NCBI GenBank assembly: GCA_963726105.1
Contig: CAVSBJ010000024.1
Coordinates: forward strand, 762,712 to 826,711
Direction of reading: 5' to 3'
Origin: Roseiarcus sp963726105
GTDB lineage: Bacteria; Pseudomonadota; Alphaproteobacteria; Rhizobiales; Beijerinckiaceae
DNA: 64,000 nt
Shown here piece by piece: positions 45,264 to 54,390 of this stretch (positions are counted from its first letter, which is position 1; the number at the start of each line of letters is the position of its first letter). Both the position numbers and the translations under genes were made by a program. Below the pieces are notes generated by a model. That model did no database searches and had not been told where the DNA came from. It saw nothing but the letters and a program-made list of their open reading frames with translations.

Positions 45264-46103
45264 TTATCCGAGCTCGACGGTCGTCACCCCGAAGCAGCGC
45301 TCGAGCCGCATTTTGGGACTCCCGTTCTTGACCATGCGCGCCGTCTCGAACATAGACGTCATCGCGTGGCGGCCCGCGAGCGCGACAGCGGCGGGATTGG
45401 CTTCGGGCGTGTCCAGAAACACCGTCGCGCCAGGCGCGCGAGACAGCAGGCCTGAAACGAGACGCTCGGCGGTCTCCTCATCGTCCGCGAATAGCGGGCC
45501 GATCTTGAACCCTTCGCGGCAAGCTCTGAGAACCCCGTAGCCCTTGAGCCTTCCCGTTTCGACAACGCCAAGCGCGACAGCCTGCGGCTGCGCGATCCAG
45601 AACTTGAGGAATTCCGCGCGCGGCGCAGGGAACGCGGTCCCGTCGTAGCGCAGGATCTCCTCGATCGGGATCGCTGCAAGGTCGGTCAGACCGGAGGTCG
45701 CCGGGCCTCCGCCCCTGCCCTTGTGACGGATATTGCGGAACGCAAGCTTAAAGCCCGACTGGCGATAGTTGTCCTGTTGGGCGACGACGCCGTCGAGGCC
45801 GACCACCCGATCGCCCAGATAATCCATCGCAGCTCGCCAAAGCTGAAGGCCGAAGCCGTGTCCGCGATGCTTCGCCTTGACGATGTAGAGGCCCAGGAAT
45901 CCGAAGCCCGGGCCATAACGAACGGCAGAGATGCAGCCAATCGGAACGCCATCGCGTTCGCCGACAAAGAAGCCCCGCGGATCGGCGGCGTAAAAGCAAT
46001 GCGCGTCATGAAGACCGGGATTCCAGCCCTCCGCCGCGGCCCATTCGAGGGCGAGCGCGAGATCGGCTTGCCTCATGTTGCGCACAATGAGATTGTCGCG
46101 CAC
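45264..46103 (-). CDS. GNAT family acetyltransferase
   Basis: A 279-residue acyltransferase. Residues 1-130 form the GNAT fold with IGCISAVRYGPGFGFLGLYIV and the acetyl-CoA loop KAKHRGHGFGLQLWRAAM. The C-terminal half (KFWIAQPQAVALGVV, GYGVLRACREGFKIGPLFAD, FLDTPEANPAAVALA) is the second acetyltransferase-like domain of this two-domain subfamily. The substrate is not known. It follows the LssY-domain gene by about nine bases on the same strand. Confidence 0.82.
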   Translation of the reverse strand: MRDNLIVRNMRQADLALALEWAAAEGWNPGLHDAHCFYAADPRGFFVGERDGVPIGCISAVRYGPGFGFLGLYIVKAKHRGHGFGLQLWRAAMDYLGDRVVGLDGVVAQQDNYRQSGFKLAFRNIRHKGRGGGPATSGLTDLAAIPIEEILRYDGTAFPAPRAEFLKFWIAQPQAVALGVVETGRLKGYGVLRACREGFKIGPLFADDEETAERLVSGLLSRAPGATVFLDTPEANPAAVALAGRHAMTSMFETARMVKNGSPKMRLERCFGVTTVELG

Positions 46104-46112
46104 GGCTCCTCC

Positions 46113-46925
46113 TCAGCTCAGCTTCGCCGCGGCCACATCCCCGTCCGTCACGTAGTGATTGACGCGGGCGACCAGCGTTTCGCCGGCGCGCCGCCACGCG
46201 ACGTCCCCGATGGCGCCGATCCCTTTGAGCTCGGCAATGATGAAATTGCGCTCGGCGTTGACGTCGTCGTCGGTCGCGTGGGTGAACTGGAAGGTGAACT
46301 TGGTGAAGGAGAGCCCAGTGTCCCGCGTTCCGGCCCCGACCCAGAGCGCGGATTCCTCGATGGGCGGACGATCGGCGTTCAGCCAGAATTCCGGAGTGTT
46401 CAACGGCTCGTCGTCCCGCTCGAGGCTCAGCGCCCAGAAGCGGACGTGATGGCGCTTGCGCGGGCTCATGTCGATCGCCTTCTGGAAGCCGACGTCCTGG
46501 CCACGCCCGAACAGAAAGAGGGTGCTGAACGGCGCGGACGGATAGGGCCGGTTGAGCACGAAAGCGACGACCATCCGCCAGGAGCTCGTCAGATTGAGCG
46601 GCGCCGCTTCGGTCCAGCCAGCCGCGAGAAAGGCGGCGCGCAATTTGCTGAACTCGCCCATGAGGACGAGATTGACCGGATCGCCCGGAAATCCGTCGCC
46701 GGTGACGGTGAAGCTCGGCACGCTCTTCCGCTGCAGGATCTTGAGGCTCATGCGCACGATGCGCGGCAGGAGCACATAAGCGGCGAGCGCGTAGACCAGG
46801 CTCAGCGCCAGAATTGTCGGCGACCGCGAGTCGGTGAAGCGAAAAACGAAGACGATCAGCCAGACGCTGAAGGCGCCCAGCGCGAAGACGGCGACGCGTC
46901 GATAGAGGAGCGCCAGGATCTTCAC
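46113..46925 (-). CDS. LssY C-terminal domain membrane protein
   Basis: A 270-residue protein with two N-terminal spans (VFALGAFSVWLIVFVFRF and ILALSLVYALAAYVLLP). The LssY C-terminal domain follows: DPVNLVLMGEFSKLRAAFLAAGWTEA, FLFGRGQDVGFQKAIDMSPRKRHHVRFW and LWVGAGTRDTGLSFT. This domain occurs in membrane proteins with or without a linked phosphatase. Function unknown; perhaps an envelope role. Confidence 0.78.
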   Translation of the reverse strand: MKILALLYRRVAVFALGAFSVWLIVFVFRFTDSRSPTILALSLVYALAAYVLLPRIVRMSLKILQRKSVPSFTVTGDGFPGDPVNLVLMGEFSKLRAAFLAAGWTEAAPLNLTSSWRMVVAFVLNRPYPSAPFSTLFLFGRGQDVGFQKAIDMSPRKRHHVRFWALSLERDDEPLNTPEFWLNADRPPIEESALWVGAGTRDTGLSFTKFTFQFTHATDDDVNAERNFIIAELKGIGAIGDVAWRRAGETLVARVNHYVTDGDVAAAKLS

Positions 46926-47024
46926 GGTCCCAACCTAGTTCAGCGCATGGGTTGTTCAATTCGCGCCGCTGGGCGAAGGTGCCTTTGGCAGGATGCGGCG
47001 GCAAGTCCGCTTTCGGCGACGCTG

Positions 47025-48191
47025 CTAACGCGCCAGCTCTTCCGCGAGTCGCTCCAGGAACTCGAGGCAGGCGACGAGTTGCGCCTCGTCCACAAATTCA
47101 TCGGGCTTGTGCGCCTGATCGATCGAGCCGGGCCCGCAGACGATGGTCGGCAGGCGGGCGCCCTGAAAATGGCCGCCCTCAGTGGCGAACGAAACGGCGA
47201 TCGCGCTGTTGGAGCGAGTGAGCCTCAACGCCAGCGTTTCGGCCACGGAGCCTGCATTAGCCGCGAGCGGCGGAACGTCAACCTCGATCGTCGTCACGAT
47301 CGAGGGGCCGGACACGAAGCGCGTCAGCCTCGGAACCGCGACTTGGTCGACGAAGGCCTGAACCTTCGCGAGCGCGGAAGCGGTCGTCACGCCCGGCAGG
47401 CCGCGAAACTCCCAATTGAACACGCATTCGCGCGCCAGGATGTTGCGTGCCGTCCCGCCGCGGATCATGCCGACATGGATGGTTGAGTAACGCGGACTGA
47501 AGCGCGGATCGAGCGGCCCTTCCTCGTAAGCCCGCGCAAGGCGCCCGATCTCGCTCACGACATCCGCAGCCGCCGCGACGGCGTTCGCGCCGAGCGCCGG
47601 CAGCGCGGAATGGGCTTCGTGCCCGGCGACCACAGTGCGAAAGGTCGCCACGCTCTTATGCGCGTCGGCGACCGCCATCATGGTCGGCTCGCCGACGATG
47701 ACAGCAGCCGGAAGCGGCTCGTCCTTGCCGAAACGCGCGACGATGTCGCGCGAGCCGAGGCAGGTCGTCTCCTCGTCGTAACTCAGCGCGATGTGGATGG
47801 GGCGCTTGAGGCCAGTGTCCCGGAACACGGGCGCCATCGCCAGCACGCAGGCGTCGAAGCCCTTCATGTCGCAGGCGCCGCGGCCATAGAGGCGTCCGGA
47901 GTCCTCGCGCACAGTGAACGGCGACCTCGACCAGGGCTGACCCTCCACCGGCACGACATCGGTATGGCCTGACAACACCACGCCGCCATCGACGCGAGGG
48001 CCAATGGTTGCGAGGATAGCAGCCTTGTCGCCTGTCGCATTCGGCGCCCGGCGCGAGTCGAGCCCGTGCTGGCGCAGATAGCTCTCGACAAAGTCGATCA
48101 GCGGCAGATTGGAGGAGTCGCTCACGCTCTCGAAGGCGATGAGCCGCGTGAGCAGCGCCTTGGCCTCGGCGAGGCGGTCTTTGTTCGTCAT
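47025..48191 (-). CDS. argE: Acetylornithine deacetylase
   Basis: A zinc metallopeptidase-type hydrolase (M20) that removes acetate from N-acetylornithine in arginine synthesis. Metal ligands are in VLSGHTDVVPVEGQPW, GRGACDMKGFDACVLAM, the catalytic SYDEETTCLGSRD and the late VCGPGSIDQAHKPDEF. The dimerisation insert with AHKSVATFRTVVAGHEAHSA is present. At 388 residues it has normal length. Confidence 0.92.
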   Translation of the reverse strand: MTNKDRLAEAKALLTRLIAFESVSDSSNLPLIDFVESYLRQHGLDSRRAPNATGDKAAILATIGPRVDGGVVLSGHTDVVPVEGQPWSRSPFTVREDSGRLYGRGACDMKGFDACVLAMAPVFRDTGLKRPIHIALSYDEETTCLGSRDIVARFGKDEPLPAAVIVGEPTMMAVADAHKSVATFRTVVAGHEAHSALPALGANAVAAAADVVSEIGRLARAYEEGPLDPRFSPRYSTIHVGMIRGGTARNILARECVFNWEFRGLPGVTTASALAKVQAFVDQVAVPRLTRFVSGPSIVTTIEVDVPPLAANAGSVAETLALRLTRSNSAIAVSFATEGGHFQGARLPTIVCGPGSIDQAHKPDEFVDEAQLVACLEFLERLAEELAR

Positions 48192-48280
48192 CCGAACGCT
48201 CGGACGAGCGCGGGCGAGGCGCCAAAGAAAACCGCGCAGACGGTGGACGGCGCGATATGCGCCGCTAGAATGCGGATTGC

Positions 48281-48673
48281 ATGTACGAAGCCGTGACGCA
48301 TCAGGTCAAAGTCACCGTCGAGCCAACCTTCGATCCGGAACGCTCCGATCCGGACGAACGGCGCTACTTCTGGCGCTATGCGATCGAGATCGTCAATCTC
48401 GGCGACAAATCCGTGACGTTGATCGAGCGCCATTGGCGGATTACCGACGCAGCCGGCCGGCGCCAGGAAGTGCGCGGCCCCGGCGTTGTCGGCGAGCAGC
48501 CGACGATCGAGCCGGGGAAGTCATTCAAATACACCTCGGGCTGCCCGCTGACCACCTCGAGCGGGCTCATGGTTGGCGAATATCGGATGGTCGATCCGGA
48601 CGGACGCAGCTTCGAGGTTTCAATTCCTGCCTTCTCGCTCGATTTTCCGGACGGCAAGCGAGTGCTCAACTAG
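48281..48673 (+). CDS. apaG: ApaG protein
   Basis: A 130-residue protein with a fibronectin III-like fold, often linked to divalent cation resistance and polyphosphate binding. Typical text: VKVTVEPTFDPERSDPDERRYFWRYAIEIVN, LIERHWRITDAAGRRQEVRGPGVVGEQPTI and FKYTSGCPLTTSSGLMVGEYRM. The full domain is present and the gene is divergent from argE. Confidence 0.95.
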   Translation: MYEAVTHQVKVTVEPTFDPERSDPDERRYFWRYAIEIVNLGDKSVTLIERHWRITDAAGRRQEVRGPGVVGEQPTIEPGKSFKYTSGCPLTTSSGLMVGEYRMVDPDGRSFEVSIPAFSLDFPDGKRVLN

Positions 48674-48689
48674 AGAGCGGCGTTCAATC

Positions 48690-49055
48690 TTACTGCGAGA
48701 GACTTGCGATATAGGCGCCGAGGTCCCTGGCCTCGTCTCGCGTGAGTTGCATGTCGGGCATCTTGGGATGCGGATCCAGGAGGAATTGCCCGATGTTCTT
48801 AGCGCTGAAGCCCGGTGTCGTGGCGATCGTGGCGAAGGCGGGAACGTTGTCCGCGCCGCGCGTCTGATCAGCCGACACGATATGGCAGGACGCGCACCAC
48901 CGCTTGGCCAGCCGCTCGCCGTTGGCCGGATTGGCAGGAGCAGCGACGCTGTTCGACAAGGTCGCCAAAAGCGCGAAAGCGAAGATTCCAGCGCCCTTGG
49001 CGGCGGCGAGCCTAGGGCGCGCCCGACGGCGAAGCGAGGGGGTCATCGGTTTCAT
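48690..49055 (-). CDS. Exported c-type cytochrome
   Basis: A small class I cytochrome c of 121 residues with a signal peptide (GAGIFAFALLATLSNSVAA). The haem site is RWCASCHIVS and the methionine ligand is in PKMPDMQLT. AAGGAGC lies before ATG 49055. It would carry electrons in the periplasm. The 250 bases upstream hold no recognised gene. Confidence 0.88.
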   Translation of the reverse strand: MKPMTPSLRRRARPRLAAAKGAGIFAFALLATLSNSVAAPANPANGERLAKRWCASCHIVSADQTRGADNVPAFATIATTPGFSAKNIGQFLLDPHPKMPDMQLTRDEARDLGAYIASLSQ

Positions 49056-49304
49056 GCTCCTTGACAGCGTGCGCCGCCCGCATCTTTCAGGGCCGGCGCA
49101 CGTTAGGGCGTGTCTCGTTGCGGGCCAAGACCCCAGATGACGAGAGGGCGAAATGTCATACTGGAAGCCCTTGGCCCAAGGACAGCGGCGCATTGCGATG
49201 GACTTCACAACTTTGTCGGCATGAACCCACGTCGCCTATGGCAATTCAAATAACAGTCTTTGCCGTAGCTGTCGTCGAATAAGAGCGCGCCTATCGCTGT
49301 ATTG

Positions 49305-50351
49305 TCACGGCCCGCGAAGGCCTCCCGCTCTCGACGAAGCGAACGCGGCGGCAATTAGCGCAACGCCCGCCAGCATGACGATCGTCGAGCGCAAATCGAC
49401 AGTGGAAGCCACAGCGCCAATGACGACCGGCCCGATGAGCAGACCCGCATAGCCGGCGGTTGCTGCCGAGGCGACGCCAACCGCGGGCGATGACCCCGTC
49501 CGCCCGGCGACACTGAAGAGGACAGGCACGACATTGGCGAGTCCCGCGCCAACCAGCCCGAAGCCGATGACGCCCCCGGCAAGCCCCGGCCATGCGGCGC
49601 TGATCGCGAGTCCCGCTTCGGCGAGGAGAGCGCCGCAACAAACCGTCGCGCGCGGTTCGGCGACGCCGACGATCCGGTCGCCGACAATCCTGCCGGAGAT
49701 CATCAGAAGCGAAAAAGCCGCATAGGCGGCCGCGGTTGCGTCCGGATCCACGCCTGAGCGGGCGAGATAGGTTCCGCTCCAGTCGCCGACCGAGCCTTCC
49801 GTCGCCATCAACACGAAGGCGAGCGCCGCAAGCGGCAGGAGGCGGCGGTTGGGCAAGGCAAATCCCGCGCCGTGAACGCCATGCCCCTCACGGATGAGGC
49901 AGGGAAACGCGACGGCGACGAGCAAGGACGATAGCAGAGCGGGACCCAGGAGACTCAAAGCCGTTCCCGTCGTCGCCCCAAGCCAACCGCCGAACAATGC
50001 GCCCGCGGCGCCCCCAAGCTGAAAGCGGCGTGAAACGAGGACATGAGCGGCGTCATAGATGTCGCCATGAACGCCAATGCGAGCGACGTCGAGCGCCGGT
50101 GGGGGAGGCAAGCGATGCGCGAGAAGACCGGTCAGCGGCATGGCCACGATCCCGCCAGCGGCGAAGGCCAGAAGCGCAAAGCCGAGCCCGGCGTCGGATA
50201 GCGCGAGGTCCGCCTTGATGCTGGGGATCGAAGCCGCCCATGAGCCAATTCCAAGGCCGTTCGCCAAAAAAACGCTGAGCGTTCCCAGGCGCTGAGGCCA
50301 GGGCGGCCCGATAGCTCTGTTGTCGGCAAGCTCGAGACGCGCATCGGTCAT
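49305..50351 (-). pseudogene. MFS transporter, internally shortened and with paired frame changes
   Basis: The N-terminus (GTLSVFLANGLGIGSWAASIPSIKADLALSDAGLG) and C-terminal part (ATAGYAGLLIGPVVIGAVASTVDLR) match the YbjJ-type MFS family of about 390 residues; this frame has 348. After MPLTGLLAHRLP the frame jumps to ALDV, skipping about two spans. Then about 45 bases near 50010-50060 are read out of frame: the alternative frame there gives PLMSSFHAAFSLG, a conserved family stretch, so one base was gained and one lost (the latter in a G run). The open frame survives, but the protein is very likely non-functional, or the sequence has errors. Confidence 0.65.
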
Positions 50352-50403
50352 TTGGATTTGTCCGGCTTGCAGAGAGAGCGACGAAACTGACGGGCGCCTG
50401 CAG

Positions 50404-51182
50404 CTAACAGGCTTCAGGAGGCTCTGCGCGGAGAACGGTCATTCCACGCTCCGCGAAGGCGCGTGCGGCAAACTCTGGTGCGTCCGCTTCGAGAACCACG
50501 CTCACGAGGCTTTCGGCCGGGCCGACAGCAAACGGGGCGCCGGTTTCAAGCTTCTCGTTCAGGACCGCGGCGGCGATACGGCCGGAGTTGCGCAGAAGCG
50601 CTCGTTTGATCTCGGCGTCCTCGGGATCAAACGCGGCGATTCCCCCCAAGGCATCGAGCGCGCAGACGCCGAGGAGCACGAGCTCAGGGCGCAACGCCTC
50701 GACCTCGGCCAAAGTCCGGCCTCCGAGAGCCGCGCCGATTTCGCGGCTCACGCGACCTCCAATCAGCCAGAGCGCGATCTGAGGCTTGGGCAACAAAGCC
50801 GCGGCAATCGTCGGATCATGCGTCGCCGCCGTGAGCCGAAGATCGTCGGGAAAGCCCTCACCGCCGCGAGGTTCGTCGAGCCCGAATCGACGAACAGGAG
50901 CGAGTTCGAAGCGACAAGGGCGGCTAACGCCCGACCCAGCGCCGCCTTGCGATCGATCGCCTCGCCGGCACGGATTTGAGCCGAGCGCGAAGCCGACGAC
51001 ACCGGAAGCGCGCCGCCATAGACGCGGCGGCAAAGGCCACGCCCGGCGAGATCGCGAAGATCGCGGCGGATTGTGTCCTCCGAGGTGGCGAAGGCTTCGG
51101 CGAGCGAAGCCGCAAGGACGCGCCCATCCCGGCCGAGACGCTCGAGGATCTGTTGCTGTCTCTCGGCGGCAAGAATCGACAT
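50404..51182 (-). pseudogene. DeoR/GlpR-type transcription regulator, frameshifted
   Basis: The N-terminus (MSILAAERQQQILERLGRDGRVLAASLAEAFATSEDTIRRDLRDLAGRGLCRRVYGGAL) is the DeoR helix-turn-helix. The sugar-phosphate-sensing domain begins as LLFVDSGSTNLAAVRAFP. Then one base is missing near 50850, in TTTCCCG, and the text continues in another frame as DDLRLTAATHDPTIAAAL, IALWLIGGRVSREIGAALGG and DPEDAEIKRALL. Together they make one 258-residue regulator. It precedes the MFS gene on the same strand and was probably its regulator. Confidence 0.85.
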
Positions 51183-51188
51183 GAACAC

Positions 51189-51532
51189 GGATGACCAAGG
51201 GTAAAGTGACCCATATCACGCGTTGATGTGCACAATTCGTCAATATCCGGCGGGTCCGGAGGGACGGGAATGATATTGGAGCCTTCGAGATAAGCTTCAG
51301 CTCGCAAGCGCCCGAAGCTCCCCAGCCGAATAGTCCTCTCGCAATCTGACCGTTGGTGGCATGGCGCAAATCTTGCCACGCGGAAGGAGTCAGAAAATTC
51401 CCGCCTCCTTCAACTCCCGCACGTGAGCCAGCTCGCGGGCCCTTGGGCATTATGGGGCGCCGGGCCGGACGATGAGCGTATAAGCGGACCGGACGGCTTG
51501 GCGCCGTCGTCGCCGGGAAATAAAGTCTGGAC
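51189..51532. other. Intergenic region upstream of the DeoR gene
   Basis: About 345 bases. Immediately upstream of the DeoR start there is an A/T-rich part (AAGTGACCCATATCACGCG, TGTGCACAATTCG) likely to hold its promoter and operator. No gene is recognised. Confidence 0.4.
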
Positions 51533-51733
51533 ATGACCATGCGCATCGCAATCTTCGCCTCGATCGGCGCCGCCCTCATGCTGGCGCTCGCGGCTCCGCC
51601 CGCTTTCGCCCAAAGCAATCCGCCGCCGGGAGCTGCGGCGGCCGCTGTCGCCATCCCGAGGACCGGGGTGGGCGCCGGGTCGAGCGGCGCCCGGACGCGC
51701 CATAAGGCGGAACGGCGGCGCCATGGCGTTTGA
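51533..51733 (+). CDS. Small exported hypothetical protein
   Basis: A 66-residue open frame that starts MTMRIAIFASIGAALMLALAAPPAFAQSN, a convincing signal peptide with an AFA-Q cleavage site. The rest is alanine, glycine and arginine. No family recognised. Its 3' half overlaps the C-terminal end of the DUF190 reading frame on the other strand, so only one of the two ends may be real. Confidence 0.45.
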   Translation: MTMRIAIFASIGAALMLALAAPPAFAQSNPPPGAAAAAVAIPRTGVGAGSSGARTRHKAERRRHGV

Positions 51734-52016
51734 CCGGCCAGTCTAAGATGTGTCCCTGAGCAACCATCGCCTCTAAGACATGGATGGACGCCTCCGCGGC
51801 CGGCGGCTCATCGAAGACCTTGATCACCACGGGCAGATCGACGTCAAACCGCAGCACGTCGTCCGCGTGACCTCGCCATCGGCCCCGAACCCGGCGATCG
51901 CCTCTGAAGACGGTGACCGCCGGCACGACGTCCTGTCGTGCAAGCAAGCCCGCGAGAATCAACCGAGCGTCGGGCGGAGGGCGCGCCAAGCGAATCGGGC
52001 CCTCAGGAGCAATCAT
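51576..52016 (-). pseudogene. DUF190 family protein with a garbled central segment
   Basis: The part VRFDVDLPVVIKVFDEP-like text (seen as DDVLRFDVDLPVVIKVFDEP) and the start of the domain match the small PII-like DUF190 proteins. The centre in the open frame reads RGDRRVRGRWRGH, but the frame beside it reads AIAGFGADGEV, the conserved DUF190 glycine-rich stretch. One base was gained and one lost on either side of about 35 bases. The start is ATG 52016. The C-terminus runs past the usual end. Usual partners such as crcB are not nearby. Confidence 0.55.
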
Positions 52017-52259
52017 GAAGGCGCCCCGCGACAGCAGGAGCGGTAGGCCCGGGCTCGTGGATGGCTGACGTTGCGCGCGATCGAAGAATGACTCTCCGTC
52101 TGCCAAAAATGGCCGGCCGCGAGTCATCAGCCCCGAGGGCGTCAAAGGCGAACCCCATCGCCGAATCGCAGGCGTGGTTCTACGTTTGGATCGTCAACCG
52201 GCGCCTCGCGCTTTCGGCCTCGCTTCATGCTAGAGGAACTCCCGCAACAGGGAGCCGTC

Positions 52260-52679
52260 ATGATCTGGGGAACGTTCGCGTTGGCCTTCGCGGCAGCCTT
52301 CACCGGCGCCTCGTTCTATGTCAACTGGGTTGAGCAGCCGGCTCGCCTCAAGCTCGAAGATCAGGCGTTGCTCAGCGAATGGGGCCCGAGTGACAGCCGC
52401 GGCGTCTCGCTCCTCATTGCTCTCGCGCTCGTGGCGGCGATCGCTGGCTTCATCGCCTATTTCGAGACGCAGGACGTGCGTTGGGCGTTTGGCGCGCTCG
52501 TCATCATTGCAAGCTGGCTTTACGCTTTCTTCGTCATGTCGCCGCTCGACAACCAGATCCGCTCGCTGCGCGGCGGCGACGTGGCGGCGGCGCGCGCCCT
52601 CGTTCGCCAGTGGGGCATTGTCGAATCGGGGCTGACAGCGATCGGGGCGGTAGCTGTCCTCGTGTTTCTGTGGGCCTGA
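52260..52679 (+). CDS. DUF1772-type four-span membrane protein
   Basis: A 139-residue membrane protein with about four spans (MIWGTFALAFAAAFTGASFYVNWVEQPARL at the N-terminus). The motif WVEQPARLKLEDQALLSEWGPSDSRG is typical of the DUF1772/anthrone-oxygenase-like group. PLDNQIRSLRGGD is near the C-terminus. Function unknown. ATG 52260 is preferred over 52227. Its stop overlaps the start of cobS. Confidence 0.7.
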   Translation: MIWGTFALAFAAAFTGASFYVNWVEQPARLKLEDQALLSEWGPSDSRGVSLLIALALVAAIAGFIAYFETQDVRWAFGALVIIASWLYAFFVMSPLDNQIRSLRGGDVAAARALVRQWGIVESGLTAIGAVAVLVFLWA

Positions 52680-53452
52680 GCGCCATCCGCGACATCGCTG
52701 ACGCCCTGCGTTTCTTCACTCGGTTGCGCGTGGGCGAACCGGGGCCGGGCGCGGCGCTCGATATTGACCGCATCGCCTGGGCGGCGCCGGTCGCCGGCGT
52801 CGCGGTCGGCCTCATTGGCGCTCTTGCCCTTGCCCTCACCGCGCTGCTCGGCCTGCCTCTGCTTCTTCGCGCGGGATTCGCAATGGCGGCGCTCGTCGCC
52901 GTGACCGGGGCGCTGCACGAAGATGGGCTCGCCGACGTCGCCGACGGCTTCGGCGGCGGCGCGACAGTCGCGAGGAAGCTCGAGATCATGCGCGACAGCC
53001 GCGTCGGCGCCTATGGCGCGCTTGCGCTCGTGCTCGCGCTCATCCTGCGCGTTGGCGCGTTGACCGCCGCGCTCGACGGCGGGTTCTGGCGCGGGAGCTT
53101 GAGCCTGATCCTGGTCGCCGCGCTCTCCCGCGCCGCCGCGCTGACGCCGCTCGCGCTTCTGCCGCCGGCGCGCGCCGATGGCGCGGGCGCTGCCGCGGGC
53201 CCGCTCGACTCGAGCGCGCTCGCCGCCGCCTGGGGCTCGGCCCTCGCCATTACCCTCGCGCTCGGCTTTGTCGCGCTGGGGATGGCCCACGCGATCCTCG
53301 CCGCGCTCACGAGCGGCGTGGGCGCTTTGGCGGTGGTCGCTTTGGCGCGCCGCGCCATCGGCGGGCAGACCGGCGACGTCGCGGGCGCCGCGCAGCAATG
53401 CGGCGAGATCGCCGCCTGGTGCGGACTTCTCATCGGGCATTCGGCCGCATAA
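52670..53452 (+). CDS. cobS: Adenosylcobinamide-GDP ribazoletransferase (cobalamin synthase)
   Basis: A membrane enzyme of the last steps of cobalamin synthesis, joining adenosylcobinamide-GDP with alpha-ribazole. FFTRLRVG near the start, GALHEDGLADVADGFGGG (the metal/substrate motif) and MRDSRVGAYGALALVLALILR are diagnostic. About six to seven spans follow. Length 260. It starts at GTG 52670, overlapping the stop of the DUF1772 gene by ten bases. Confidence 0.93.
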   Translation: MGLSAIRDIADALRFFTRLRVGEPGPGAALDIDRIAWAAPVAGVAVGLIGALALALTALLGLPLLLRAGFAMAALVAVTGALHEDGLADVADGFGGGATVARKLEIMRDSRVGAYGALALVLALILRVGALTAALDGGFWRGSLSLILVAALSRAAALTPLALLPPARADGAGAAAGPLDSSALAAAWGSALAITLALGFVALGMAHAILAALTSGVGALAVVALARRAIGGQTGDVAGAAQQCGEIAAWCGLLIGHSAA

Positions 53453-53461
53453 ATAAGGCCT

Positions 53462-53686
53462 GTGCCCGCCGTCTCAACTCCCTGCATCAACGTCTGCGTC
53501 CTCGATCCGCTGTCTAGTTTGTGCATCGGCTGTGGCCGCACGGCCCAGGAAATCGCAGCCTGGGCGACGATGGTTGAGACTGAGCGGCTCGCCGTCATGG
53601 CCGGGCTCGGGCAGCGCCTGACTGAGGCGCGATCCCGCGCGGCGCGCAGCGGCCGGGTTAGAACCGGTGGCGGGCGGCGGAACTGA
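53462..53686 (+). CDS. DUF1289 small cysteine protein
   Basis: A 74-residue protein with the DUF1289 pattern: TPCINVCVLDPLSSLCIGCGRTAQEIAAW. Four cysteines (CxxxC ... CxxC) likely bind a metal ion or cluster. It starts at GTG 53462, ten bases after cobS, and its stop overlaps the next gene. This triplet with cobS and a retroviral-type protease is conserved in the order. Confidence 0.85.
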   Translation: MPAVSTPCINVCVLDPLSSLCIGCGRTAQEIAAWATMVETERLAVMAGLGQRLTEARSRAARSGRVRTGGGRRN

Positions 53687-54381
53687 TGCGCCTCATCTTG
53701 CCCATTGCTGTTGTCGCTGTCGCGTGGGCCGCTCTGTTCCTCACGCCGCACGAATCGCTGTTGTTTGGCCTGAACCACCAGCAGTTCGCGGGCGCCGCGA
53801 TCGGCGTGTCGCTTCTGCTGTGGCTCGTGCTCGGCGGCTTGCGTTCGGCGCGGCCGAGCGACATTGCGCGGCTCGCCACTGCGGCCATGACGTGGTCACT
53901 CCTCTTGATCGCGCTGACCGGAGTTTACGCCTATCGCTTTGAAGCTTCCGCCATTGTCGGACGCATCACGGGCGAACTCCTTCCGTCGGAACTGCAGGTG
54001 GAACGAGGCGGGGAAGTGGTCGTCAACCGGCGCCTCAGCGGCGAATTCGCGATTGCCGGTCGGGTCAATGCCGCGCGCGTGGTCTTCCTGTTCGACACCG
54101 GCGCTTCCGCGGTGGTGCTGACCGCCGAGGACGCGCGGCGGGCGGGGGTCGAGACGAGCCGCCTCGCCTTCGACGTTCCCGTGGCGACCGCCAATGGCGG
54201 GGCGATGGCGGCCGAGACTCGGCTCGACCAGATCGCAGTCGGGCCGATCGTGATGCGCAACGTGCCGGCGCTGGTGGCGCGCCGCGGCGCGTTGGACGAG
54301 AGCCTGCTCGGAATGAGCTTTCTCGAGCGGCTGAAGAGCTACACCGTCGAACGCGATCGGCTTGTCATGGTGGCGAAGTAG
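53686..54381 (+). CDS. Membrane-anchored aspartic protease (TIGR02281 family, clan AA)
   Basis: A 231-residue protein with three N-terminal spans (LILPIAVVAVAWAALFL, FAGAAIGVSLLLWLVLG, MTWSLLLIALTGVYAYR) and a C-terminal retroviral-type protease domain. The catalytic motif is VFLFDTGASAVVLT (D-T-G-A) and GMSFLERLKSY is near the end. It may process envelope proteins; targets are not known. It starts inside the stop of the DUF1289 gene. Confidence 0.88.
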   Translation: MRLILPIAVVAVAWAALFLTPHESLLFGLNHQQFAGAAIGVSLLLWLVLGGLRSARPSDIARLATAAMTWSLLLIALTGVYAYRFEASAIVGRITGELLPSELQVERGGEVVVNRRLSGEFAIAGRVNAARVVFLFDTGASAVVLTAEDARRAGVETSRLAFDVPVATANGGAMAAETRLDQIAVGPIVMRNVPALVARRGALDESLLGMSFLERLKSYTVERDRLVMVAK

Positions 54382-54390
54382 CGCGCGGCC

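Noticed and set aside
52146..52259. Possible cobalamin riboswitch before the cobS group
   Set aside because: No B12-box or matching fold could be recognised in the short upstream sequence.
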